Positions 1-7,568 of a stretch of 16,533 nt of DNA are shown here, piece by piece. Origin of the DNA: Thermoflexales bacterium (GTDB lineage: Bacteria > Chloroflexota > Anaerolineae > B4-G1 > SLSP01); NCBI GenBank assembly GCA_015486785.1, contig WFQZ01000016.1, forward strand, positions 1 through 16,533. Direction: 5' to 3'. How positions within the stretch are numbered: the stretch's first letter is position 1; each line of letters opens with the position of its first letter. Under the pieces are notes generated by a model. It was not told the origin of the DNA. It saw nothing but the letters and a program-made list of their open reading frames with translations, and did not search any database. A program made the position numbers and the translations under genes.

Positions 1-2090
1 GCCTGGGGACGACCTTGCTGGCGGCGGACAAGCCGGCGGAAGCGGTGACCTCGCTCACCGCTGCACTCTCGCAGACCACCACAATCACCGGCGCGGTGGA
101 TTTGCACCTCCTGTTGGGCGACGCGCTGTTGCAAACGGGCCAGCCGTTGAGCGCGACGGCGCACTATCAAGCCGTGGTGCAGCACGCGCCGGTTCTCTCG
201 CGCTACGCCCACGAGTGGTTGGCCGATGCCCTATTCGCCGGCGGTCAATACACCGCGGCCCTGCAAAGCTACCATAACGCGCTGGCCGTGGCCGTCACCG
301 CCGGCCGTCAAGTGTACCTCTGGGAAAAAATCGCGCTTACCCAAGCCCGCCTGGGGCACGAAGCTGAATCCCTGGCCGCGTATGACGCGATCCTGACCAT
401 CGCCAAAATCCCCGCCTACCGGGCGCGGATTATGAACCAGGCCGCGCTCACCGCGCAGGCTTTCGGCGATCTGGACGAAGCGTACCGGCGGATGCAGCAA
501 CTGGTGGCCGCCTATCCCCGGAGCGACTACGCCTATCAGGCGTTGATCGTGCTGGTGGAGGCCGGTCAGCCGGTGGACGACATGCTGCGCGGGCTGGTGG
601 ACTACTACGCCCACGCCTACACGCCCGCCGTGCTGGCCTTCACGCGGGTCATCAACGCGGCGGAGCAGACAGATGGCCGTCCCTACTATTACATGGGGTT
701 ATCGTACCTGGAGGCCGGGAACTACGACGAGGCACTACGCGCGTTTGATGCCATCCTCGCTATGCCGGGCGACGCCTACCAGGGCAACGCGCTCTTCGCC
801 AAGGCCCGCACCCGCAGCGCGATGGGGCAGCGGGCGGAGGCCGTGCGCTTGTACCGTTCGCTGGCCGCCCAGTACCCGGATCATCCTCAGGCCGCCGCCG
901 CTCTGTGGAAAGCGGCGGAATTGCTGGAAGCGGAAGACTTCGCCGCCGCCGCGCAAGCGTATGTGGACTTAGCCGCGCAGTATCCCAACGACAGCGGCGC
1001 ACCGGACGCCCGCTTCCACGCCGGATTGCTGCGCTATCAACACGGGGACTTGCTGGGCGCACAAGAAGCGTGGCGGGATTTAGTCGCCTGGTATCCCGCC
1101 GCCGAGCAGAGCCAGGCCGCGCGGTTCTGGCTGGGGAAAACGTACCTCCAGCTCGGCGAGACGATCAGCGCGACCGATGTGCTGAGCCGTGCGGCCAACC
1201 TGACGCCCTGGAAATTCTACGGGCTGCGGGCCGCCGATCTGCTGGCCGGACGTGAGCCGTTTGCTTCGTCGGGGCCGGCCCCCACGCCCTGCGGGCCTGC
1301 CGCACAGCAGCAAGCCGAAACCTGGCTCGCCAACTGGATCGGGATCAGCGGGACGATCTCCTCGCAACTGCCGCCCGCCATCCGGCAGGATGCCCGCTGG
1401 CAGCGCGGCACGCGCTTGCTGCGCCTGGGGCACTTTGAAGAGGGGCGCACCGAGTTAGATGCGCTGCGCCACGCCACCGAGGATAACGCGCTCGTGCAAT
1501 ATCAACTCTCGCTGGCCCTGCGCGACGTGAGCTTGTACCGTTCCTCCATCGCCGCCGCGTTCACCGTGTGGCGGCTTTCGCCCGCGCAAGACTTCACGGA
1601 ACTGCCCCGCTTCATCGGCTGCCTGATCTATCCGCTGTACTACCGCGACTTGGTGGAGCCGGACGCGCTCGCCGAGGGATTCGATCCGCTGGTCGTGTAC
1701 GCCCTGCTGCGCCAGGAAAGCATGTTCCAAAGCGGTGCCCTCTCATCCGCCGCCGCCCACGGCTTGATGCAAGTGATCCCCTCAACCGGCGAGCACATCG
1801 CTCAATCTATGGGCTGGCCGCCCAACTACCAGACGCACGATCTGTACCGCCCGATGGTCAGCGTGCGCTTTGGAGTGTGGTATCTGGCGCGGCAGCGGGA
1901 CGCCATCGGCAACAACCTCATCGCCGGTATGGCGGCCTACAACGGCGGGCCGGGGAACGCCGCTCGTTGGTGGCAAGCCGCCCAGGGTGATCCCGACCTG
2001 TTCGTGGAACTCATCAGCCTCACCGAGACTCGCACCTACGTGGAGCGCATCCGCGAGCACTACGCCCATTACGTGTGGCTCTATCGCTGA
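1..2090 (+). CDS. TPR-repeat lytic transglycosylase (SLT domain), 5' partial
   Basis: Cleaves peptidoglycan glycan strands non-hydrolytically, presumably outside the membrane. The reading frame is open to the left edge, so the true start and any signal peptide lie outside the window; the TTG at 15 is only the first possible start inside it. Numbering from that TTG, residues 1 to about 430 are helical TPR-like repeats (for example GRPYYYMGLSYLEAGNYDEA), as in Slt70-type enzymes whose alpha-superhelix precedes the catalytic domain. The C-terminal SLT domain (about 545-691) has the family signatures: catalytic Glu568 in RQES, GLMQ at 583-586, and AAYNGG at 640-645. It ends in TGA. No terminator is visible before the next gene, which is also a cell-wall-type hydrolase but has its own promoter. 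The SLT assignment is firm; the TPR boundaries are approximate. Confidence 0.92.
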   Translation, partial: LGTTLLAADKPAEAVTSLTAALSQTTTITGAVDLHLLLGDALLQTGQPLSATAHYQAVVQHAPVLSRYAHEWLADALFAGGQYTAALQSYHNALAVAVTAGRQVYLWEKIALTQARLGHEAESLAAYDAILTIAKIPAYRARIMNQAALTAQAFGDLDEAYRRMQQLVAAYPRSDYAYQALIVLVEAGQPVDDMLRGLVDYYAHAYTPAVLAFTRVINAAEQTDGRPYYYMGLSYLEAGNYDEALRAFDAILAMPGDAYQGNALFAKARTRSAMGQRAEAVRLYRSLAAQYPDHPQAAAALWKAAELLEAEDFAAAAQAYVDLAAQYPNDSGAPDARFHAGLLRYQHGDLLGAQEAWRDLVAWYPAAEQSQAARFWLGKTYLQLGETISATDVLSRAANLTPWKFYGLRAADLLAGREPFASSGPAPTPCGPAAQQQAETWLANWIGISGTISSQLPPAIRQDARWQRGTRLLRLGHFEEGRTELDALRHATEDNALVQYQLSLALRDVSLYRSSIAAAFTVWRLSPAQDFTELPRFIGCLIYPLYYRDLVEPDALAEGFDPLVVYALLRQESMFQSGALSSAAAHGLMQVIPSTGEHIAQSMGWPPNYQTHDLYRPMVSVRFGVWYLARQRDAIGNNLIAGMAAYNGGPGNAARWWQAAQGDPDLFVELISLTETRTYVERIREHYAHYVWLYR

Positions 2091-2099
2091 AGAAGCTCC

Positions 2100-2128
2100 T
2101 TGCCGCCCGACAAAGGACGTGCTACACT
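2100..2128 (+). promoter_or_regulatory. Sigma70-type promoter of the M23/SH3 gene
   Basis: TTGCCG at 2100-2105 and TACACT at 2123-2128 are separated by exactly 17 nt. They lie just after the transglycosylase stop and predict a transcription start near 2135, giving a leader of about 80 nt. The leader contains a small GC hairpin (CGCGCC / GGCGCG, 2154-2171) of unknown role. This suggests the second gene can be transcribed independently of the first. Each hexamer is 4 of 6 to consensus, so the call is moderate. Confidence 0.5.
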
Positions 2129-2216
2129 AGCAGCAACGGAATCAAGAACGCTCCGCGCCTTGTGGGGCGCGAGGCGACCGGTAGAATCTCAGCCTAATTT
2201 TCAACAGGAGGATGCG

Positions 2217-4868
2217 ATGACTTTTCGAATGCGTTGGCCCACGCAATATGGACACATTACTCAGGGATTCGGGGCACGCCCTGAGTTCTATCGCAAGTTC
2301 GGCTTGCCGGGGCACGAAGGTTTGGACTTTCAAGCCCCGCAAGGCAGCGAAATCTACGCCGTCGCCGATGGATTCGTCAGCGATGTGCGCTTGGACGAGA
2401 ACTCCAGCCCGCAGCATAAGCCTTACGGCACCCAAGTGCGCATCCAGCACGCCGACGGCTACTTGACGATCTACGCGCACTTGGAAACGGTGGTGGTCAC
2501 GCGCGGGCAGCAGGTGAAGGCCGGGCAGTTGATCGCGCTGGCGGATAACACCGGCAACTCGTTCGGCTCGCACCTGCACCTCACGTTGGAGAAGAAAGGC
2601 GCGACCGCTCGCGGCGAAACTAACTACCCCTACGACATCATTGATCCCACGCCGTACCTGGAACCGTTCAAAGAGCAGCCCCCCGTGCCGCCCACGCCGC
2701 CGGACAAGCCGACAATCCAGGTGCAAGTACACAGTCCCGAAGTCGGCTACCTCAACATGCGGCACGCGCCCTACGTAGGCAGCGAGCTGGTGGAGCAGCT
2801 CAAGGATGGCGCGATCCTCGGCGCACTGGAGGACGAGGCGACATCCCGCAGCAAGGTGGGGCAGAGCGGGCAATGGCTGTGGGTGCGCAGCCCGTCCGGC
2901 AAGACCGGTTACGTCGCCGCTTGGTATCTCAAGATGCCCGCTAACGAACAGCCGCCCGAACCGGGGCGCGTCGTCTTTGTGGTGGTGGACAGCCCCGATG
3001 TGCCGCTCAAGTTGCGCCAGGGGCCGGGCATCAACTATCCCATCATCACCCAAATGCCCGACGGAACGGCCCTCAAGTCCCTGGAGTCGGAAGAGGAGGT
3101 GCAGCGCAAGATCGGCCGGCAGGGGCAATGGCTGCACGTGCAGACGCCGGACGGGCAGCGCGGCTACACGGCGGCTTGGTATCTCAAACAGCCCGCCGCG
3201 CCCCAGCCCATCGTCCCCAAGCCGATAGAAGGCAAACCCACCCGCTACGTGCAAGTGGATAGCCCCGAATTCGGGTTGAAAGTGCGGCGCGGGCCGAGCA
3301 TCACCCATCCAAACATCTGGTGGATTCCTCACAAAACGGTGCTGGAATCGCTGGAGGACGAGCACACCACCGGGGGCAAGATCGGCCGGCAAGGGCAATG
3401 GCTGCACGTGCGCACCCCGTCTTTGTGGGAAGGCTACGTGGCCGCGTGGTATCTCAAGTACCCAGACGGCGCGGACAAACGTCAAGCGGTGGGCGAAGTC
3501 GACCTGCCGCAAGGCGTTTCGCCCTACATCTTCGGCATCCACGCCGTCACGCTGGGCGACGATCCGCAAACCAAAGGCCCCATCCGCCAACTCTACCAAG
3601 GCAGCGGCAAAAAGGGCTGGATTCTCTTCACCGAAATCTGCGGGCACAACGCTGCCGCCTTGCAGCCCAACGATGACCTCCGCGCCCGGCTGCAAGATTG
3701 GGCCGAGCAAGGGTACGGCGTCATCGTGCGGCTGAATAACGGCTACGAGCCGGGGGGGACGCTGCCGGAATCCCGCTACTACGATGACTTCGCCGCCGCC
3801 GCTGCCCGTTGGGTGGAGCTATACTTTAAGCGCGACGACCTTTCGCAGAGCGAGTACACCTGGACGATCCAGATCGGCAACGAGCAGAATAATCCCCGCG
3901 AACATCCCGGCGGCTGGGAGCATCCCACCGAGCACATCACCCCCGAAAAGTACGCCGACGCCTTCAACCGCACTTACCAAAAGATCAAGGAAGTCCTGCC
4001 CAATGCCATCGTCTGCCCCGGCGCGATTGATCCGTACAACTACATGCCGCTCAAGCTGCTGGGCAACACCCATTGGCGTCCCTTGGACTATTACATGATG
4101 ATGCTGTCGCACATTGAAGCCCTGGACGGCATCGTCCTGCACGCCTACACCCACGGGCCGTCGCTGAGCGCGATCACGCACTTGGCGCGATTCGGCAACG
4201 GAGCGGGGCCGCTGGGCGATCACTACTTTGATTTCCAGATTTACCGCGAATTTATAGAACGCATCCCCGGCAAGTGGAAGGACGTGCCGGTACACATCAC
4301 CGAAACGAACCACGTGTGCCGTCCGCCGAGTGCGCCCACGTGCAACGATCCGCAAGCCTTCGGCTGGGTGGACGCCGACACCGGCTGGGTACGCGCCCTC
4401 TACAAAGAAATCAACCGCTGGAATCAAGCCCCTTACGCCCAACAGATCCGCTGCGGGTTGCTCTATCGCTGGAGCGGCGACGCCTGGAGCCTCAACGACA
4501 AGCCCGGCGTGCTGCAAGACTTCAAAGAGGCTCTGGCGAACGATTACCGCTGGCGGCAAACGGTGCTGACCAGCGGGCCGTTCGCCTTCGCCGTCACGGA
4601 GCAAGCAGCCGAGGAAGCTCCACAGGAGCGCGTCTTGGTGCAGCCGGACGACCTTTCCCGCATTTGGGGCGTTGAACCGTCAGCCGTCGCCACCCTCAAC
4701 GCGCTGGGGATTCACGTCTTTGAAGACCTCGCCGCGATGAACGGAGATCAACTCGCGGAGATGCTGGCCGAAACCAACCTCCACGCGCGTTTGGTGAAAA
4801 CCTGGCCGCTTCAAGCCCGCGCCATCTTGCTGGGGCAGAAGATCGGCTCGTGGTTCGGAAAATCGTAA
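2217..4868 (+). CDS. M23 peptidase / 3x SH3 / glycosidase-like TIM-barrel fusion protein
   Basis: Predicted cell-wall hydrolase of 883 aa. The ATG at 2217 was chosen because AGGAGG (2206-2211) sits 5 nt upstream; the frame is open back to 2100 but has no ribosome site there. Domains in order: an M23/LytM metallopeptidase (about 1-160) with the zinc-site motifs HEGLD (His33, Asp37) and HLH (119-121); three bacterial SH3 repeats (about 164-241, 250-325, 342-416), each ending in AAWYLK; a TIM-barrel glycosidase-like domain (about 435-800) with GNEQN (Glu556, candidate acid/base) and ITETN (Glu696, candidate nucleophile), the clan GH-A layout; and a C-terminal helix-hairpin-helix-like segment (about 811-883). 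M23 enzymes cut peptide cross-links, and SH3 repeats usually bind the wall. The glycosidase substrate is unknown. No signal peptide is visible at this start or the upstream one, which is odd for a wall enzyme. Confidence 0.88.
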   Translation: MTFRMRWPTQYGHITQGFGARPEFYRKFGLPGHEGLDFQAPQGSEIYAVADGFVSDVRLDENSSPQHKPYGTQVRIQHADGYLTIYAHLETVVVTRGQQVKAGQLIALADNTGNSFGSHLHLTLEKKGATARGETNYPYDIIDPTPYLEPFKEQPPVPPTPPDKPTIQVQVHSPEVGYLNMRHAPYVGSELVEQLKDGAILGALEDEATSRSKVGQSGQWLWVRSPSGKTGYVAAWYLKMPANEQPPEPGRVVFVVVDSPDVPLKLRQGPGINYPIITQMPDGTALKSLESEEEVQRKIGRQGQWLHVQTPDGQRGYTAAWYLKQPAAPQPIVPKPIEGKPTRYVQVDSPEFGLKVRRGPSITHPNIWWIPHKTVLESLEDEHTTGGKIGRQGQWLHVRTPSLWEGYVAAWYLKYPDGADKRQAVGEVDLPQGVSPYIFGIHAVTLGDDPQTKGPIRQLYQGSGKKGWILFTEICGHNAAALQPNDDLRARLQDWAEQGYGVIVRLNNGYEPGGTLPESRYYDDFAAAAARWVELYFKRDDLSQSEYTWTIQIGNEQNNPREHPGGWEHPTEHITPEKYADAFNRTYQKIKEVLPNAIVCPGAIDPYNYMPLKLLGNTHWRPLDYYMMMLSHIEALDGIVLHAYTHGPSLSAITHLARFGNGAGPLGDHYFDFQIYREFIERIPGKWKDVPVHITETNHVCRPPSAPTCNDPQAFGWVDADTGWVRALYKEINRWNQAPYAQQIRCGLLYRWSGDAWSLNDKPGVLQDFKEALANDYRWRQTVLTSGPFAFAVTEQAAEEAPQERVLVQPDDLSRIWGVEPSAVATLNALGIHVFEDLAAMNGDQLAEMLAETNLHARLVKTWPLQARAILLGQKIGSWFGKS

Positions 4869-4909
4869 CGTAGACGTAACTGCTCACTGCAAAGGCGCGG
4901 ATGGAAGCA

Positions 4910-4942
4910 AGGTGCGACGCACTTCCGAAGTGCGTCGCACCT
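4910..4942. repeat. 33-bp near-perfect palindrome (hairpin)
   Basis: Two 16-nt arms (4910-4925 and 4927-4942) are exact reverse complements around a single central C. The palindrome starts 42 nt after the M23/SH3 stop codon. There is no T-run on either side, so it is not a standard intrinsic terminator, although it could still stop or protect the transcript. Its centre, CGCACTTCCGAAGTGCG, differs by one base from the centre of the hairpin at 5196-5228. This makes a REP-like or small non-autonomous palindromic element plausible. Confidence 0.75.
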
Positions 4943-5007
4943 AACTGTGCCTCGGCAGTGGGAAACCCTCTCCCCAGGATGAGCCATCGCTTTAATTCCA
5001 GGGAATT

Positions 5008-5134
5008 CGGGAGCATGCTTCGGCGATCTCGGGAGCATGCTTCGGCGATCTCGGGAGCATGCTTCGGCGATCTCGGGAGCATACTTCGGCGATCTCGGGA
5101 GCATGCTTCGGCGATCTCGGGGGCGTGCTTCGGC
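5008..5134. repeat. 22-bp tandem repeat array (5 full copies plus a degenerate sixth)
   Basis: Copies start at 5008, 5030, 5052, 5074 and 5096 and run head to tail with a 22-bp period. Each unit begins CGGGAGCATGCTTCGG and ends CGATCT. Copy 4 has one change (GCATAC for GCATGC). The sixth copy (5118-5134) is degenerate and runs out after CTTCGGC. Each unit contains the self-complementary octamer AGCATGCT. The array is preceded directly by a small inverted repeat, AATTCC-AG-GGAATT (4994-5007). Open frames read through it because 22 is not a multiple of 3 and no stop occurs in the unit; they look like artefacts. The rest of 4869-5246 holds no recognisable gene. Confidence 0.9.
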
Positions 5135-5195
5135 TTAGCTGGATGCAAGCGCAGTTGGTTAGTCGCCTGGCTGAACAGTTACACGCAGACACAAA

Positions 5196-5228
5196 ACTAG
5201 CGGCGCACTTCCAAAGTGCGCCGCTAGT
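5196..5228 (-). terminator. Intrinsic terminator of the DUF2202 gene
   Basis: Perfect 15-bp arms (5196-5210 and 5214-5228) enclose a 3-nt loop. On the minus strand the hairpin begins 18 nt after the DUF2202 stop codon and is followed by TTTTG (the last T of the stem plus three more), a short U-tract. Position and tract fit a rho-independent terminator. The loop-proximal core is shared with the palindrome at 4910-4942, so it may be a repeat-family member recruited as a terminator. Confidence 0.7.
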
Positions 5229-5246
5229 CGTTGTTTCCGAATCAAC

Positions 5247-5936
5247 TTAGCGGGTGGGAGCGTACACCCCGCCGAAGTTCCCTCGGCGGCCACGGGGAGC
5301 TTGCGCCCCGGCCCCGCCCATCATCCCGAAGCCTCTGCCCAGGCCGACCGGTAACGTTTCGCCGTCGGCGCAGGCCTGGAAGGCCGGCAGGTGGTGCTCC
5401 AACGAAGCGTTCCGCAGGTTGCTCGTGACCCGCAGGATGTCCTGCTGGGTGAACAGGTCGGTTTGGCTGTCGTAGAGCGCGGCGTTGTCGATTTCCGCTT
5501 GCGCGGCTGCCTCACAGGCTTCTTGCTGCGACGCGAACGTCGGAATGTCATAGCTCGGCACGGTGGGCAGTTCCAGCCCGTAGCGGCTGAAGACCCGCTC
5601 CAACGCCGCGATGTGCATCTCTTCGGCCTGCGCGATGCTGGCAAAAGGCTCCACCTCGCCGAACTGCGCCATCACACTTTGGTACGTCGCCAGCGCGTGG
5701 TGCTCATCAAGCAGGAAATCGCTCAACGCGGCCTCTTGCTCGGCGGTCACCGGCTCGCCGGTGAAACCGCCGCCCCACGAACCACCGCCGCCACGCCCCC
5801 GAAAACCGCGCCCGCCGTCGCTCGTCGCGCCCGCCGTAGGCGGCCCGCTGGCAGCATACGTCACGGACGGAATGATCAACACTAACGCCATCGCCAGAAC
5901 TCCCAACACACTCATCCAACGTTTGTACTTCAACAT
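5247..5936 (-). CDS. Secreted DUF2202 ferritin-like protein
   Basis: A 229-aa exported protein. Residues 1-29 form a classical signal peptide (basic start, hydrophobic core, cleavage near VTYAA). A Gly/Arg-rich linker (40-60) follows, then a four-helix ferritin-like DUF2202 domain (about 62-190) and a Gly/Arg-rich tail. Potential metal ligands are Glu78 in DEHH, Glu105-His108 in an ExxH motif, Glu148, and Glu180 with His181/182. Cys141 and Cys189 could form a disulfide. The family's biochemical role is not established; binding or oxidation of iron or another metal outside the membrane is inferred from the fold. The start is supported by GAGGAGGT (5943-5950) ahead of the ATG. The gene stands alone, with a terminator downstream and 119 nt upstream that carry a possible direct-repeat operator. 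Confidence 0.85.
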   Translation of the reverse strand: MLKYKRWMSVLGVLAMALVLIIPSVTYAASGPPTAGATSDGGRGFRGRGGGGSWGGGFTGEPVTAEQEAALSDFLLDEHHALATYQSVMAQFGEVEPFASIAQAEEMHIAALERVFSRYGLELPTVPSYDIPTFASQQEACEAAAQAEIDNAALYDSQTDLFTQQDILRVTSNLRNASLEHHLPAFQACADGETLPVGLGRGFGMMGGAGAQAPRGRRGNFGGVYAPTR

Positions 5937-6011
5937 CTCTGTACCTCCTCAATGGTAGTTTGAATTTAATTCGGTCTCTCAACCGTTTACGCTCATATCC
6001 TACCAAACGAT

Positions 6012-6028
6012 GATGAAGTTTCGGTGAA
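6012..6028 (-). promoter_or_regulatory. Possible OmpR-type direct-repeat operator upstream of the DUF2202 gene
   Basis: Read on the minus strand, TTCACC (6028-6023) and TTCATC (6017-6012) are spaced with an 11-bp period, about 76 nt upstream of the ATG. Tandem 6-bp half-sites at 11-bp spacing are typical of OmpR/PhoB-family response-regulator sites. I could not find a convincing sigma70 -35/-10 pair next to it. The resemblance could be chance. Confidence 0.25.
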
Positions 6029-6055
6029 GGAACGATGGATGTTGGGAGAATTTCC

Positions 6056-7567
6056 TCACACGTACTTTTGGCGAATCTTGGAACTGACAAAGTCCAGCGT
6101 GGCGACGGTGATGGCGATGAACCACACGGCGATCCCCGCCGAGCGGTAATCCAACAAGTGGATGTACTGCGTCAGCAGGAAGCCGATGCCCCCGCCGCCG
6201 ACCATCCCGATGATGGTGGACATGCGCACGTTAATATCCCAGCGGTAGATGGAGAAGGACACGAAGGGCGGGATCACCTGCGGCACCACGGCGAACATAA
6301 TCACCTGCAACTTGGTGGCCCCGGTGGCCTCGATGGCCTCCAGCGGGCCGGGGTCGATGCTCTCGATGGCCTCGGAGTACAGTTTGCCCAACGCCGCCAC
6401 ACTGTGCAGCGTCAGGGCGATCAGCCCGGCAAACGGCCCCAGTCCCACCACCACCACCGCGATGATCGCCCAGATCATCGGCTCAATGGAGCGCACGATG
6501 TTGAAAACCGTGCGCGTGAGGTAGTAGATGCTCACCAGCAGCGGCGAGCCGGACATCATATTGCGGGCCGCCAGGAAGCTCAGCGGGATGGCCATAATGA
6601 TCCCGAAGACGGTCGCCATCATCCCCAGGAAGATCGTTTCGGCCATCTTCTCCAGGCTCAAGAGCAACGCTTCGCTGGGCTTGAGCGGGCCGACTTCGGC
6701 GATCTGCTTGGCCTCCACCTGGTGGATTTGCACCCCGGAGGCACTCGGCGGCATCAGCCGGTAGGGCATGATGATGTCCGTTTCAAATGCTCCTTGCGCG
6801 TCACTGGTCACGGTGACGTAGCTGCCCGCTTGCCGCACGCGGAACTCATTGCCGATGGGATCACTCCACCAGATTTGCACCTCGCTGTTAGGCGCGAAGC
6901 CTCGCCCCACCAGGTGCAGCGTGGAGCCGGGCACGGTGTTGTTGTTCTCGTCGAGCGAGGAAAGATCGCCGCAGCGCGGATCGGCCATCAAGTACGGCTG
7001 ACCGGGCGTCTCGGTGGGCACGTCGGGCAGCGGGCCGCTATCACACGGCACAAGGATCGGCGCGCCGGCTTGGATCGTCTCGCGGTCGCGCTCAAACGCC
7101 GCCTGCCACGGCCAGATCACCTGCGAAAACGCCGGCCAAGCATCATCAAGCTGCGAGAAAAACTTCGGCGGATTGATCTCGCTGATCTGCCACCCCAGCA
7201 CAAAAAAGATCGCGCCAATAAGGACGTAGATACCGGTGCTCTTCCCGATTACGACTTTGGTGCGGCGGTAAGCATCCACCACGGCCCACAGCCACAAAAC
7301 GATCAGCCCGATGGAAAGCAGCACGATGAAGCCCGGACTCAAGTACAGGGCCTTGCGATATTGCGCCGCCAGCCCCACTTGCAGATGGGCCAGCAGATGC
7401 ACCCGCCACACTCCCAGCCCGACGGAGGCGATAAAAGAGAGCAAAATCGTCAAGCCGCGCTGCCATTCTCCGTTCACTATCTGCCCCAGGCCCGGAAGCA
7501 CCAGGGAAAGTCCCGCCGCCAGCGGCGCGGACACTCGTTGTTTGCCTGTTACTGCTTTGTCAGCCAT
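6056..7567 (-). CDS. phnE: Phosphonate-type ABC transporter permease PhnE, long form with extra N-terminal region
   Basis: Membrane subunit of the PhnCDE importer, 503 aa. The C-terminal part (about 305-495) is the binding-protein-dependent permease domain, with the EAA coupling loop at about 409-428 (EAIEATGATKLQ) that docks on PhnC. This part alone matches a normal PhnE, which is usually 250-300 aa. The extra 300 residues contain a PGLGQ..G....GL hydrophobic pair (about 18-50) resembling TM2/DUF5683-type segments, two more membrane segments (about 78-100 and 111-128), and a soluble loop (about 130-300). That loop includes a beta-rich Ig/IPT-like stretch (about 212-268: GSTLHLVGRGFAPNSEVQIW). 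The ATG at 7567 has GGGAGG just upstream and begins one base after the phnC stop, so translation is likely coupled. An in-frame start further up would overlap phnC by 77 nt and is less likely. Confidence 0.88.
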   Translation of the reverse strand: MADKAVTGKQRVSAPLAAGLSLVLPGLGQIVNGEWQRGLTILLSFIASVGLGVWRVHLLAHLQVGLAAQYRKALYLSPGFIVLLSIGLIVLWLWAVVDAYRRTKVVIGKSTGIYVLIGAIFFVLGWQISEINPPKFFSQLDDAWPAFSQVIWPWQAAFERDRETIQAGAPILVPCDSGPLPDVPTETPGQPYLMADPRCGDLSSLDENNNTVPGSTLHLVGRGFAPNSEVQIWWSDPIGNEFRVRQAGSYVTVTSDAQGAFETDIIMPYRLMPPSASGVQIHQVEAKQIAEVGPLKPSEALLLSLEKMAETIFLGMMATVFGIIMAIPLSFLAARNMMSGSPLLVSIYYLTRTVFNIVRSIEPMIWAIIAVVVVGLGPFAGLIALTLHSVAALGKLYSEAIESIDPGPLEAIEATGATKLQVIMFAVVPQVIPPFVSFSIYRWDINVRMSTIIGMVGGGGIGFLLTQYIHLLDYRSAGIAVWFIAITVATLDFVSSKIRQKYV

Positions 7568-7568
7568 C

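Noticed and set aside
2142..3710. 522-aa open frame antisense to the M23/SH3 gene
   Set aside because: A GC-rich shadow frame: low-complexity Arg/His/Val-rich translation, and the sense strand carries clear M23 and SH3 motifs.
5008..5134. CRISPR array
   Set aside because: The 22-bp units abut directly with no unique spacers, and no cas genes are near.
4696..5200. Open frames through the 22-bp repeat giving repetitive Arg/Ser/Glu-rich peptides on both strands
   Set aside because: They exist because the repeat unit lacks stops in several frames. They have no ribosome site or recognisable domain, and some overlap the end of the M23/SH3 gene.
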